64,000 nt of DNA, from assembly GCF_900112935.1 (NCBI RefSeq), contig NZ_FONM01000015.1, forward strand, positions 1-64,000, in the 5' to 3' direction. Shown piece after piece: positions 45,775 to 55,088 of this stretch. Below the pieces are notes generated by a model. It saw only the letters and a program-made list of their open reading frames with translations. It made no database searches and had not been told where the DNA came from. Source of the stretch: Trichococcus pasteurii (GTDB lineage: Bacteria; Bacillota; Bacilli; Lactobacillales; Aerococcaceae). Positions within the stretch are counted from its first letter, which is position 1, and each line of letters begins with the position of its first letter. Made by a program: the position numbers and the translations under genes.

Positions 45775-47109
45775 ATGAACCCAGACCCCGAAGGCCAGTC
45801 GTTATTATCAAAAATAGCATTGATCCTAACCCTGACTTTACTGAATGCTTATTTTGCCTCAGCCGAATTAGCATTTGTTTCCATCAACCGTTCCAAAATC
45901 GAGAAGCTTGCCAAAGACGGCGATAAGCAGTCGCAGAAGGTTTTGCGTCTCTTGGAGAATCCGGATGATTTCTTGGCCACTATCCAAGTTGCCATCACAT
46001 TTGCCGGATTCTTCAGCAGTGCGTCAGCTTCTTCCAATTTCGTCGGCTATATCGAACCGTTGTTGGGAAGCATCGCAGGCGGCAAAACGATAGCGATGAT
46101 CATCATCACTGTTGTCCTTTCCTATATCACGCTCGTGTTTGGTGAGCTGTACCCTAAACAGATTGCCTTGCAGATGCCCGAAAGCATTGCGCGCCATACT
46201 GCAGGACCGATCGTTGTCGTCAAGACACTCTTCAAGCCGTTCGTTTGGCTTTTGTCCTTTTCGACAGGTATCCTGAAAAAGCTGACGCCGATCGAATTCA
46301 CGAATGAGGAAGAGAAGCTCACCCGTGATGAAATGAAGGCCATCCTTGCGCAGAGCCGAGGCGAAGGGGTCATCGATCCATCCGAGTTCACGATGATGCA
46401 GGGGGTACTTTCGTTGGACACGAAGCTTGCCCGCGAATTGATGGTGCCGCGTACCGACACTTTGATGATGGATTTGGATGATGATCTGGAATACAATATC
46501 GCGCTGGTTCTGAACAGTCAATATTCCCGGATTCCGGTCTACGAGGAAGACAAGGACAATGTCATCGGCGTTCTGCATATGAAAAATGTTTTGAAGGCAT
46601 CAAAGGAAGTCGGTTTCGAGCGGATCTCTTTCCGTGAGTTGGTCAACACGCCTTTGTTTGTCCCTTCCACTATTTATATCGATGATCTTTTGGTTGAATT
46701 CCGCAAGACCCACACGCATATGGCCATCATCAAGGATGAATACGGCGGCGTGGAGGGAATCATCACCCTCGAGGACCTTCTGGAGGAAATCGTTGGGGAC
46801 ATTGAAGATGAATATGATGAAATTTACCGCCTTTCGAAAAAAATCGATGACAATCATTATGTCGTCAATGGACGCATGCCATTGGACAAGTTCAATCAAT
46901 TGTTCAAGACAGCGATCGCTTCCGAAGAAGTGGACACGATCGCCGGCTACATGATCGAGGAACTCGGCTATTTTCCGAAAGATGATGAACAGGCGACGAT
47001 TCAGGCGGAAGAGTACCTGCTGACGACTACGCAAGTCGAAAGCGGCCGGATCCGTGGCATCCGTGTCACAAGAGAGCCCGTCCAAGAAGCAGTTGTCGAA
47101 GACGAATAA
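45775..47109 (+). CDS. CNNM/CorC-HlyC family membrane protein (hemolysin-like)
   Basis: A 444-residue protein. The DUF21/CNNM membrane domain covers about residues 5-190 (NAYFASAELAFVSINRSKIEKL, GELYPKQIALQMPE). A CBS pair lies at about 210-330 (LMVPRTDTLMMDLDDD, IGVLHMKNV), and a CorC_HlyC domain at 345-435 with GMIGGYG-like KDEYGGVEGIITLEDLLEEI. These proteins are linked to magnesium or cobalt efflux. The start is ATG 45775 (MNPDPEGQ) with AAAGGAG; an upstream frame to 45676 is not supported. Confidence 0.92.
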   Translation: MNPDPEGQSLLSKIALILTLTLLNAYFASAELAFVSINRSKIEKLAKDGDKQSQKVLRLLENPDDFLATIQVAITFAGFFSSASASSNFVGYIEPLLGSIAGGKTIAMIIITVVLSYITLVFGELYPKQIALQMPESIARHTAGPIVVVKTLFKPFVWLLSFSTGILKKLTPIEFTNEEEKLTRDEMKAILAQSRGEGVIDPSEFTMMQGVLSLDTKLARELMVPRTDTLMMDLDDDLEYNIALVLNSQYSRIPVYEEDKDNVIGVLHMKNVLKASKEVGFERISFRELVNTPLFVPSTIYIDDLLVEFRKTHTHMAIIKDEYGGVEGIITLEDLLEEIVGDIEDEYDEIYRLSKKIDDNHYVVNGRMPLDKFNQLFKTAIASEEVDTIAGYMIEELGYFPKDDEQATIQAEEYLLTTTQVESGRIRGIRVTREPVQEAVVEDE

Positions 47110-47111
47110 GC

Positions 47112-47141
47112 ACAAGGCTGGGATCCATTCCCAGCCTTGTT
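47112..47141 (+). terminator. Terminator of the CNNM gene
   Basis: CAAGGCTGGGA pairs with TCCCAGCCTTG. Only TTG follows, so it is a weak one. Confidence 0.7.
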
Positions 47142-47179
47142 GCCATTAATAAAAGAGTATGCGATAAGGAGAAAAAAGT

Positions 47180-47908
47180 ATGGCATTGAACGAAATGATG
47201 AACAGACCCGTCGTAAAGAAAGAACTGGTCGCTTTTATGCGCGACAGACTGAAACGTTTCCCGGGAGGGTTGGGGGAACTGGAAAAAACCGCGAATGAAA
47301 AAGGCGTGCCGATCATCCCTCACGAAACAGCCGTTTTCCTGAATATGCTGTTGGGCCAGATCAAACCCAAACAGATACTGGAAATCGGTGCGGCGATCGG
47401 CTTCTCAGGCAGCCTGATGGCGCAGCACGTCGGAGCGGAAGGCCACGTCACGACCATCGATCGTTTTGAGGTCATGATCAACCACGCCAAAGCGAATTTT
47501 GAAAAACTCGGCATCGCGGACAAAGTGACACTGCTGGAAGGCGATGCGGCGGAAGTACTGCCTACTTTGGAAGGGCCGTATGATTTCATCTTCATGGACA
47601 GCGCGAAATCCAAATATTATGAATTTTTGCCTCATTGCATGAGACTTCTGAAGAAAGAGGGCATGCTGGTCATCGATGATGTTTTCCAAGGCGGAACCAT
47701 CCTGGATGATGAAGCAGACGTTCCCAAACGGGTCCGCAAAATCCACCGCCGCCTGAACAAGCTGATGGATACCGTGCTGGACCACCCGGCATTGGAAACT
47801 TCCCTCGTGCCTTTGGGCGATGGCCTGTTGCTGATCGTAAAGAAAGAAGACTTCGATTTCGGCTACATCCTGGATGAAATCAAAGCGGAGAAACAGAATC
47901 GCGCATAG
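47180..47908 (+). CDS. trmR: O-methyltransferase (TrmR/YrrM-like)
   Basis: A 242-residue class I methyltransferase. AdoMet motif I is ILEIGAAIGFSGSLMA, post-I TTIDRF, and motif IV DFIFMDSAKSKY holds the metal Asp; IDDVFQGG follows. It most resembles TrmR (YrrM), which methylates 5-hydroxyuridine at tRNA position 34. AAGGAG precedes the ATG. Confidence 0.87.
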   Translation: MALNEMMNRPVVKKELVAFMRDRLKRFPGGLGELEKTANEKGVPIIPHETAVFLNMLLGQIKPKQILEIGAAIGFSGSLMAQHVGAEGHVTTIDRFEVMINHAKANFEKLGIADKVTLLEGDAAEVLPTLEGPYDFIFMDSAKSKYYEFLPHCMRLLKKEGMLVIDDVFQGGTILDDEADVPKRVRKIHRRLNKLMDTVLDHPALETSLVPLGDGLLLIVKKEDFDFGYILDEIKAEKQNRA

Positions 47909-47915
47909 GAATTTA

Positions 47916-47947
47916 GGGCTTGCCTCGAAATGAGACAGGCCTTTTTT
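47916..47947 (+). terminator. Terminator of trmR
   Basis: GGGCTTGCCTC pairs imperfectly with GAGACAGGCC, followed by TTTTTT. Confidence 0.75.
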
Positions 47948-47998
47948 GATTTGCGTGGCGCCAGGTTGCCGGAGGAGAGCCGGTGAAACGGGTCCCAA

Positions 47999-48124
47999 CT
48001 CCGGCAAGCGGCCGCCCGCCGGAGCAGACCGGTAACAATCGGCCGCAACTCCGAGGAAGCGGTCCTTATCAGAGAACGCAGACAAAATGTAATCAAACTC
48101 CGGCGAAGCCTGCGTTCATCGGAG
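47999..48124. repeat. Cluster H of ~51-bp-period palindromes
   Basis: H2 has CTCCGGC (47999-48005) and GCCGGAG (48018-48024). H3 keeps CTCC (48049-48052) but has a decayed right arm. H4 has CTCCG (48098-48102) and CGGAG (48120-48124) and holds the AACTCCGGCGAAGCCTGCGT core shared with clusters E and F. Centres are near 48011.5, about 48063 and 48111. A further GCCGG-rich unit upstream is out of phase. Confidence 0.68.
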
Positions 48125-48325
48125 GAAAACCTTGCGGTGCCGCCCATTTCAGCCCGCCCGGAGGATTGCGGGGCTGGTGAAAACGGAACGTGTCTGTTTG
48201 CATTTCTTCCGCATTGGTATTATGATGAGTGTCTAAGAATCGGCCTATTATAAAAAAATTAAGATAAAATAGGTTGATTTTTCAAGAAAACATGGTAAAG
48301 TAATAAAAAGTAAGTTATGATTATT

Positions 48326-48353
48326 TGTAACGAAAACGTAATCTGATTGTAAT
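48326..48353 (+). promoter_or_regulatory. Triple WalR-type box
   Basis: TGTAAC (48326-48331), CGTAAT (48337-48342) and TGTAAT (48348-48353) are direct repeats with 5-bp spacers, an 11-bp period. The WalR consensus is TGTWAH-N5-TGTWAH, so the outer hexamers fit fully and the middle one has one mismatch. They lie just upstream of the L,D-transpeptidase gene. Confidence 0.75.
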
Positions 48354-48375
48354 AAAACAAGAAGGTGGTCTGAAA

Positions 48376-49752
48376 GTGAAAAAGAAACCCATCATCATTG
48401 GCGCTGCAGCGGTCTTATTGGTCGCAGCCGGATACTTTGGTGCAGGTAGCTATTATGAGGATAAATTCTTACCGAATACGATGCTGGATGGCATTGACAT
48501 ATCGAATGATACCGTAGCCCAAGCAAAAGAAGAGACAACTGCAGCAATCGCACAAACACAAATCCAAATCGTCGAAAATGGAGAAACCATCTATGCATTC
48601 ACAGCCGCTGAGCTGGGTGTTTCCATCGACAACACCGAGAAATTGGAAACGATGAAGGCCGAACAAAGCGGTTGGAATTGGCCAATCCTGCTGTTCCAAG
48701 ACAAACAGGAAGAAACCGACCTGAGCGGCGTAGCTGTGGATGAAACAGCTTTGGCGGACATCTTGGCGGCGATGCCGTTGGAGAACGAAACGCGCACTGC
48801 CCCCGTGAACGCTACAGTCGTCAAAGGAACGGAAGGCTACGAAATTTCGCCAGAAACTGCCGGAAATAAAGTCGATCTGGAATTGTTGAAGGCAACGATG
48901 CTGGAAGCGATCATTGCCGGAGAAACCGAAATCGATCTGACAGAGGCCTATCAGCAACCGACATTGACCGCGGACGATCCAATTTTGACGGAAACAGTGA
49001 AGAAATTGGATGATTTGACCGATACGGTCATCCAATACACCATTTCCGGACAGACAGAAACCGTTCCGAAAACAGCCATCGTCGAATGGTTGGGCATAGA
49101 CGAGAACGGCGAAGTGTCCGTCAACCGTGAAGGCGTTGCAGCCTATCTGCAGGGACTGAGCGATACATACAGCACCTATTCCCGTACGCGCGATTTCTTG
49201 GCGACGGACGGAGAAACGGTCCAGGTCCCATCCGGTACGTATGGATGGACACTGGCTGTCGCAGCCGAAACGGACAACCTGATCGAATATGTTTTGGCAG
49301 GTGAGGACGTTACGGTAACGCCGAATTATAACGGTACCGGCTATCACGCGGACGGCGCGGACATCGGCACTACCTATGTCGAAGTGGATCTTTCCAGCCA
49401 ACACATGTGGTACTACAAGGACGGCGCGGTTGCGCTCGAGACGGATATCGTTTCCGGACACCCGCAGACACCGACTCCGACTGGGGTCTTCTATATCTGG
49501 AACAAAGAAGAGGATGCCGTCCTGAAAGGCTACAATCCAAAGACGGAAAAAGATTACGAGTCGCCTGTCGAATACTGGATGCCTGTCGATTGGACCGGGA
49601 TCGGTATCCACGATTCATCCTGGCAGCCTGCTTACGGCGGCGAATATTGGCTTACTGCCGGATCGAATGGTTGTGTCAATACGCCACCGGGGGTCATGGC
49701 TGAACTGTATGGGATGATCGGTATCGGGGTTCCGGTCGTCATCCACAGCTGA
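48376..49752 (+). CDS. L,D-transpeptidase (YkuD) with peptidoglycan-binding repeats
   Basis: A 458-residue secreted or membrane-anchored enzyme that crosslinks peptidoglycan 3-3. An N-terminal signal anchor (residues about 5-23) is followed by two PG_binding_4/VanW-like repeats to about 330. The YkuD domain holds His in TGIGIHDSS (about 411) and the catalytic Cys in SNGCVNTP (about 433). It resembles Ldt(fm), which gives beta-lactam tolerance. GTG 48376 has AAGGTGG upstream. WalR boxes lie right in front. Confidence 0.92.
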   Translation: MKKKPIIIGAAAVLLVAAGYFGAGSYYEDKFLPNTMLDGIDISNDTVAQAKEETTAAIAQTQIQIVENGETIYAFTAAELGVSIDNTEKLETMKAEQSGWNWPILLFQDKQEETDLSGVAVDETALADILAAMPLENETRTAPVNATVVKGTEGYEISPETAGNKVDLELLKATMLEAIIAGETEIDLTEAYQQPTLTADDPILTETVKKLDDLTDTVIQYTISGQTETVPKTAIVEWLGIDENGEVSVNREGVAAYLQGLSDTYSTYSRTRDFLATDGETVQVPSGTYGWTLAVAAETDNLIEYVLAGEDVTVTPNYNGTGYHADGADIGTTYVEVDLSSQHMWYYKDGAVALETDIVSGHPQTPTPTGVFYIWNKEEDAVLKGYNPKTEKDYESPVEYWMPVDWTGIGIHDSSWQPAYGGEYWLTAGSNGCVNTPPGVMAELYGMIGIGVPVVIHS

Positions 49753-49788
49753 TGAGTCAATGAACGAACGCCATAATGTCTAATAGGG

Positions 49789-49834
49789 GGATGAGCCATC
49801 AGTCAGGAAAACGATTGATGGCTCGTCCTTTTTG
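49789..49834 (+). terminator. Terminator of the L,D-transpeptidase gene
   Basis: GATGAGCCATCA pairs with TGATGGCTCGTC, followed by CTTTTT. Confidence 0.85.
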
Positions 49835-49863
49835 GTACAGTCGCCCGGTAATCCAGGAACGCT

Positions 49864-49892
49864 TTGCACATAACCGCCTGCAATTGTATAAT
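49864..49892 (+). promoter_or_regulatory. Promoter of the wal operon
   Basis: TTGCAC (49864-49869) and TATAAT (49887-49892) have 17-bp spacing, 57 bp before the walR start. Confidence 0.75.
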
Positions 49893-49948
49893 AAAGAGTA
49901 GACGTTCCGAATGGGACAGAGAGTTTCAAGAAACAAGGAGGTTTGAAG

Positions 49949-50656
49949 ATGAAAAAGGTACTAGTGGTAGACGATGAAAAACCAATTTCAGATATAATCA
50001 AGTTTAATCTGACCAAAGAAGGTTATGATGTCTTCACTGCATTTGATGGTGAAGAAGCCTTGGCGCAGTTCGCGGAAGTGGGCCCGGATATCATCCTGCT
50101 GGATCTGATGCTGCCGAAGATGGACGGTTTGGAAGTCTGCCGGGAAATCCGTAAGACGAGCGATGTGCCGATCATCATGTTGACGGCAAAAGACTCTGAA
50201 ATCGACAAAGTGCTTGGACTTGAATTGGGTGCGGATGACTATGTCACGAAACCATTTTCGAACCGGGAATTGGTCGCGCGCGTAAAAGCAAATTTGAGGA
50301 GACAAGCCTCTCCGGTCGCCGCACCGCCTGAAGAAGACGATACGAATGAAATCAAAATAGGAGCATTGGTCATCCACGAAGATGCTTACATCGTGTCGAA
50401 GCGCGGGGTAGAGATCGAGCTGACCCACCGCGAGTTCGAATTATTGCATTATTTGGCGAAACACATCGGCCAAGTGATGACCCGGGAGCATCTGCTGCAG
50501 ACTGTATGGGGATATGATTATTTCGGCGATGTCCGCACGGTTGATGTGACGGTCCGCAGACTGCGCGAAAAAATCGAAGATACACCGAGCCATCCGACTT
50601 GGTTGATCACGCGAAGAGGAGTAGGCTACTTCTTGAAGAATCCGGATCAGGAGTAA
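49949..50656 (+). CDS. walR: Response regulator WalR
   Basis: A 235-residue OmpR-family regulator of cell-wall metabolism. The receiver has DDEKPISD, the phospho-acceptor Asp in [12 protein letters not shown] and the Lys in [15 protein letters not shown]. The C-terminal winged helix ends [14 protein letters not shown] and RRGVGYF, which are nearly invariant in WalR. The start is ATG 49949 ([10 protein letters not shown]) behind AGGAGG. Confidence 0.97.
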   Translation: MKKVLVVDDEKPISDIIKFNLTKEGYDVFTAFDGEEALAQFAEVGPDIILLDLMLPKMDGLEVCREIRKTSDVPIIMLTAKDSEIDKVLGLELGADDYVTKPFSNRELVARVKANLRRQASPVAAPPEEDDTNEIKIGALVIHEDAYIVSKRGVEIELTHREFELLHYLAKHIGQVMTREHLLQTVWGYDYFGDVRTVDVTVRRLREKIEDTPSHPTWLITRRGVGYFLKNPDQE

Positions 50657-50662
50657 CAGTAT

Positions 50663-52510
50663 ATGAACAAAAAGATACGTTTGGTTCACTCCATCCATTT
50701 CAAGATACCGATGCTGTTCATTCTTCTCCTGTTGGTATCCCTGCAACTGATTGGGGCTTATTTTATCCGTGAACTGGAAACGAAAATGATCAGCAATTTC
50801 GACAGCCAGATGAGCCTGAATGCGGGCTTTCTGGAAAAAACGCTGCAGCCGATCCTGATGGCCGATGATACGGATAAGCTGGAGGAGTCGGTGCAGACCA
50901 TCCTCAGCGATTTTACGGGTGCCAACATCCTGGAAACGCAGGTCATGGATGAGCAGGGATACATTCTCGGAATCAATGACCAAACGCTGCAATCGCTGAT
51001 CGGAACGAAGTCGACCGATCAGGATGTCCAACAAGTCATTCTTCTGGATGCACCTTCTTCCTATCAATATGTGAAGGAAGACACGAATAGCCGCGTACTG
51101 AAGAACATCAGTCCGATCTATTCGACGGACAATACGGGTACCCTGATCGGCGTCTTGGTGATGGAATCGAACATCGAATCGGTCTATTCGCAGATGAGCC
51201 AGACGGTGAGCATCTTTCTGAATGCTTCGGTCGTGGCGATCATCATTACGATTGTGCTGGCTGTGATCATCTCCCGCGGCATCACGCGGCCCATATCAGA
51301 AATGCGCCGACAGACGGCGAACATTGCCGATGGGGATTATTCCGGCAAGGTGACCGTCTATGGAGCGGACGAATTGGGCGAATTAGCTGAGACCATCAAT
51401 GACCTGTCCTACAAAGTCAAGGATGCCCAGGAAACGACAGAATCGGAGCGCCAAAGGTTGGACAGCGTCCTGCGCCACATGACGGATGGCGTGTTGGCCA
51501 CCGACCGCCGCGGCAAGATCATCATCATCAACAGCCGGGCGATGGATCTGCTCTCGATTTCACAAGACAGAGCGATCGGACAATCGATCATGAAGGTGCT
51601 GAAGCTAGGCGAGAAATTCACTTTCCGCCAGTTGCTGGAGACGCAGGATGAATTGATCCTGAACATCCCGACAGACGATCAGGATACGATCCTGCGCGGT
51701 GAATTTTCCGTCATCCAGCGGGAATCCGGCTTCATCAGCGGATTGGTGTGTGTGCTTTCCGATATTACGGAGCAGGAAAAAGTCGAACAGGAACGCCGCA
51801 GCTTCGTTTCGAACGTGTCCCATGAATTGCGGACGCCGTTGACGAGCGTGAAAAGTTACACGGAGTCGCTGATCGACGGTGCTTGGGAAGATAAAGAAAT
51901 CGCTCCTGAATTCCTGAAGGTCATCTCCACGGAGACAGATCGGATGATCCGGATGATCACCGACCTGCTGAACTTATCCCGGATGGACCAAGGGAAACAG
52001 GAACTGAACCTGGAGTTCGTCAGCATCAACGAATTGGTCGCGCATATCATCGACCGCTTCGAAATGGTGTTGAAATCGGAACAGTACCGCAACAAAAAAT
52101 ACAAGATCGAGCGGGACTTTACGCAGCGTACGCTATGGGTCGAAATCGATCAGGATAAATTTATCCAGGTAATCGACAACATCATGAACAATGCCATCAA
52201 ATATTCTCCGGACGGCGGGAAAATCACCTGCCGACTGATGGAGACGCACAACAGCGTCGTCATCAGCATTACCGATGAAGGCTTGGGCATTCCGCGCAAA
52301 GATATCGGCCATGTCTTTGACCGTTTCTACCGGGTCGATAAGGCCCGCGCACGTTCGATGGGCGGCACCGGACTTGGATTGGCCATTTCAAAAGAGGTCG
52401 TCCAATTGCACGGCGGAAAAATCTGGGTGACCAGCGTGGAAAATAAAGGATCGACTTTCTTTATTTCCTTGCCTTACATTCCGATGGACGAGGAGGATGA
52501 GTGGGGATGA
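50663..52510 (+). CDS. walK: Sensor histidine kinase WalK
   Basis: A 615-residue membrane kinase that phosphorylates WalR. Two membrane helices (about 14-34 and 185-205) bracket an extracellular PAS-like domain. A HAMP domain (ISRGITRPISEMRRQT), a cytoplasmic PAS (VLRHMTDGVLATDRRGK), the H-box SHELRTPLTS (His about 386) and the ATPase motifs NNAIKYSPDGG, DEGLGIP and GGTGLGLAIS follow. It starts 6 bp after walR. Confidence 0.97.
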   Translation: MNKKIRLVHSIHFKIPMLFILLLLVSLQLIGAYFIRELETKMISNFDSQMSLNAGFLEKTLQPILMADDTDKLEESVQTILSDFTGANILETQVMDEQGYILGINDQTLQSLIGTKSTDQDVQQVILLDAPSSYQYVKEDTNSRVLKNISPIYSTDNTGTLIGVLVMESNIESVYSQMSQTVSIFLNASVVAIIITIVLAVIISRGITRPISEMRRQTANIADGDYSGKVTVYGADELGELAETINDLSYKVKDAQETTESERQRLDSVLRHMTDGVLATDRRGKIIIINSRAMDLLSISQDRAIGQSIMKVLKLGEKFTFRQLLETQDELILNIPTDDQDTILRGEFSVIQRESGFISGLVCVLSDITEQEKVEQERRSFVSNVSHELRTPLTSVKSYTESLIDGAWEDKEIAPEFLKVISTETDRMIRMITDLLNLSRMDQGKQELNLEFVSINELVAHIIDRFEMVLKSEQYRNKKYKIERDFTQRTLWVEIDQDKFIQVIDNIMNNAIKYSPDGGKITCRLMETHNSVVISITDEGLGIPRKDIGHVFDRFYRVDKARARSMGGTGLGLAISKEVVQLHGGKIWVTSVENKGSTFFISLPYIPMDEEDEWG

Positions 52511-53823
52511 AACATAAAGAATCACCGATGCTGAGCGCGTTGCTGTACACTTTGGTCGCAATCAGCCTGTTCCTTACTGTAAGGATCCTTTCCACTCCGA
52601 GTACGGTCGGTTTAAGCCAAAATTCGACGACATCCGTCTCCGCCAATCTGACCAACACGAAGAAGGTAGAGGATGTCTTTGCGCCGATCAGGATGATCAT
52701 CCATACGGATAAGCGCATCTATTTGACGCAGGAACCCGAAATCATGCAGAGCGTGAATGAGCTGTTGAGTGAGAGCGTGTTTGACGGAATCGAGGGAGTC
52801 TCCACCTACACGCAGGAGGACTATGATGCGCTCATCCTCTCGCCGACGCAACTGGAAATCCGCTTTGCTGAGGAGGTTCCGCTGGAGCTGCTTTCACGTT
52901 ATTTCACGAATCTCCAGGAGGAATATTACGATGAGGGCGTCGATCGGATCATCCTCAACTCAAAGGAGGAAGATCCCGTCTATCTGCTGAATGATGAGAC
53001 GAAGCAAGTGTTCACAGTAGCGCGGCCGGATAATCTGCTGCAGCCGTTGGTGGACCTTTACGAAGGTCAAAAGGAAGCGTACATGGAAGTGGAATCGTAT
53101 CAATCCGAATCATCCATCTCCTACCTTCCGACAGAGGCAATCACGATCGAAAAGTTGGTCTATCTGGTGGAAAAGCCTTCGAACAGCTATTTCATCGATC
53201 TGCTTTTCGATGACACAACCGACCTGAAGGATAACGGAAGCGATGCATTCGTGAGCTACAGTGATAACATCTCCGAATTGAGCATTGATAAGGAAACAGG
53301 GCAGTTGAGCTATTACCGCAACATCCTCGATGCCGAGGAGCTGCCTGATTACCGCCTGATCCGCGACAGTTTCCATGAAATCAAGATGTTGGACAATTGG
53401 ACGAATCCTTTTTACTTCTATGGGTTTGATGAGGGGACGGACAACGTCTATTACCGCAGATATGTGAACGGCTATCCGATCTTCGGGGAAGTCGATTACG
53501 GCTTGACGCAGATCCATATGTCCGGATCATCCTTGACTGAACTGCAATTCCTGACGCAAGTCATCCAGACGCCGCTGACGGATCGCGGAGAGGATGTCAC
53601 CCTGTTGAGCGGAAAAGACCTTTTGGCCGCTCTGGATGCCGGTGGCTACAGCAGCCAAGAGATTCAGATGATCGCTTTGGGGTATGATTGGACCTTCAGT
53701 GAGGAATCCAACCGTCTCGTCAATCTGACGCCTAAATGGTTCATCCAGATCGACGGCGCATGGAAGGCGCTGGATCAATGGATCGGCGGAACGGAAACGG
53801 AGGCGGATGATAGTGGACTTTAG
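52507..53823 (+). CDS. walH: WalK accessory protein WalH (YycH)
   Basis: A 438-residue protein with one N-terminal membrane helix (about residues 9-26) and an extracytoplasmic domain of the YycH fold. With YycI it binds WalK and tunes its activity. The segment EQWIGGT-like LDQWIGG and the Tyr-rich repeats fit the family; overall sequence conservation is low. ATG 52507 overlaps the walK stop as ATGA; GTG 52501 is an alternative. Confidence 0.88.
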   Translation: MKHKESPMLSALLYTLVAISLFLTVRILSTPSTVGLSQNSTTSVSANLTNTKKVEDVFAPIRMIIHTDKRIYLTQEPEIMQSVNELLSESVFDGIEGVSTYTQEDYDALILSPTQLEIRFAEEVPLELLSRYFTNLQEEYYDEGVDRIILNSKEEDPVYLLNDETKQVFTVARPDNLLQPLVDLYEGQKEAYMEVESYQSESSISYLPTEAITIEKLVYLVEKPSNSYFIDLLFDDTTDLKDNGSDAFVSYSDNISELSIDKETGQLSYYRNILDAEELPDYRLIRDSFHEIKMLDNWTNPFYFYGFDEGTDNVYYRRYVNGYPIFGEVDYGLTQIHMSGSSLTELQFLTQVIQTPLTDRGEDVTLLSGKDLLAALDAGGYSSQEIQMIALGYDWTFSEESNRLVNLTPKWFIQIDGAWKALDQWIGGTETEADDSGL

Positions 53824-54724
53824 ACGCATCAAAATCATTTTTATCCTCACCTTTGCAGCTTTGAACATCTACCTGCTCAGTGTGCTGTTGGAAAAAAACG
53901 CGACAACCTTGAGCTTCGGCACCGAGAGCAGCACGCTGAACATCGAAGAGGCAATGAAGGCCGATGACATCAGCTTTTCGGCTTTGTCGTCCGATCAGGA
54001 GAAAATCCCTTTGCTGAAGACGGACAAAGGCAGCACGTTGGAGTCCGATCAGTCAAAATTGGTGAATCAGACGACTGTCTTTGAGGATGGTGTGTTGTTC
54101 AGCACCTTGTCCGAGCCGATCCCGCTTGAGATTGATGCGGAAGATTTGGCGATTGTCGACAGAACGCCGATCACGGATTTCATTTTGCAAGGCAACGTAC
54201 TCCACGGAGCCGAATATACCTTCCTAACGTATTTGCCGCTGAGAAGACAACTTGTGTACGCGCAAGTCGCGAACAATATCCCTATCGGCGACAGTACGGG
54301 CAGCATCACTTTCAACCTGGATCCCGATTATGAGGTTATTTCCTATGAACAGACTTTTGCGGGCACGGCGGAAGTGCAAGGCAACAGCCGGACTGTGATT
54401 TCACAGAAGCGGGCGGTTGAAGCACTGTACCTCAACAACCAGATTCCGGCGAATTCCACCGTGCGGACGGTGCAATTGACGTATTACCGCACGCTGAGTC
54501 TGTCGGATATGGATATCTACAGCCCGATGTGGTATATCGAGCTTGAAATCGAGAATGCGCCTGTGGAAATCAGACGGGTGGATGCGTTGACCGGCAGCAT
54601 CATCACGACGCCTACCGTTACGCTTCCGTCAGCCGAAGCGCAAGTCAAGGCGAAGACAGCCACCAGCAGTGCGTTGCTGCTGGAGGAAGAGGACTCTTCG
54701 CAAACAGACAACGCAGTGGATTGA
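53813..54724 (+). CDS. walI: WalK accessory protein WalI (YycI)
   Basis: A 303-residue protein with a single N-terminal membrane helix (IIFILTFAALNIYLLSVLL) and a YycI extracellular domain. I chose GTG 53813 because VDFRRIKIIF matches the family start and GGAGG lies 9 bp upstream; an ATG two codons earlier is too near the site. It overlaps the walH end by 11 bp. It is the last gene before a terminator and element copy 3. Confidence 0.88.
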   Translation: MDFRRIKIIFILTFAALNIYLLSVLLEKNATTLSFGTESSTLNIEEAMKADDISFSALSSDQEKIPLLKTDKGSTLESDQSKLVNQTTVFEDGVLFSTLSEPIPLEIDAEDLAIVDRTPITDFILQGNVLHGAEYTFLTYLPLRRQLVYAQVANNIPIGDSTGSITFNLDPDYEVISYEQTFAGTAEVQGNSRTVISQKRAVEALYLNNQIPANSTVRTVQLTYYRTLSLSDMDIYSPMWYIELEIENAPVEIRRVDALTGSIITTPTVTLPSAEAQVKAKTATSSALLLEEEDSSQTDNAVD

Positions 54725-54753
54725 AACGGAAATTGTTTTCTAAACCAACACTT

Positions 54754-54793
54754 AAAAAAGGAAGGGTCTCGAAATGAGGTTCTTCCTTTTTTA
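54754..54793 (+). terminator. Terminator of walRKHI
   Basis: AAAAAAGGAAG pairs with CTTCCTTTTTT. Its presence means walJ and htrA are not in the same simple transcript. Confidence 0.8.
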
Positions 54794-54830
54794 ATATATA
54801 ACTAATCCTATAATATTTTAGATTGCAAAA

Positions 54831-55012
54831 GTGCATCACCTTCGGTGCTTTAAAGATTCCAAAAAAATTGTGCACCAAAATGAGTTGTCCAGCTATCCAA
54901 GCCTGCCTCTCGGAAATTAGATAAATCTGACCCATTGCGCTCTACGATGCTCATTCAGGGCCAGATTTCCTAAATTTCTTTCGAGGCAGAGCGGGCTTGG
55001 ATAGCTTTTCTT
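54831..55012 (+). repeat. Long structured intergenic element, copy 3
   Basis: A 182-bp copy of the element at 8064 and 24648. Start GTGCATCACC, loop ATTGCGCTCT and end AGCTTTTCTT are shared. The outer stem is AGCTATCCAAGCC with GGCTTGGATAGCT, plus TGCCTC with GAGGCA, which replaces the different pairs of copies 1 and 2 on both sides. The inner stem AAATCTGACCC pairs with the GGGCCAGATTT side, with small differences. A TATAAT lies at about 54809-54814. Confidence 0.75.
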
Positions 55013-55088
55013 ACTGTCTTAAGTTTGTTAAAATGGGGGTATCAGAAGCGACAAGCTTGATGGAGGGTATCGGAAGGGGAAGGTAATA

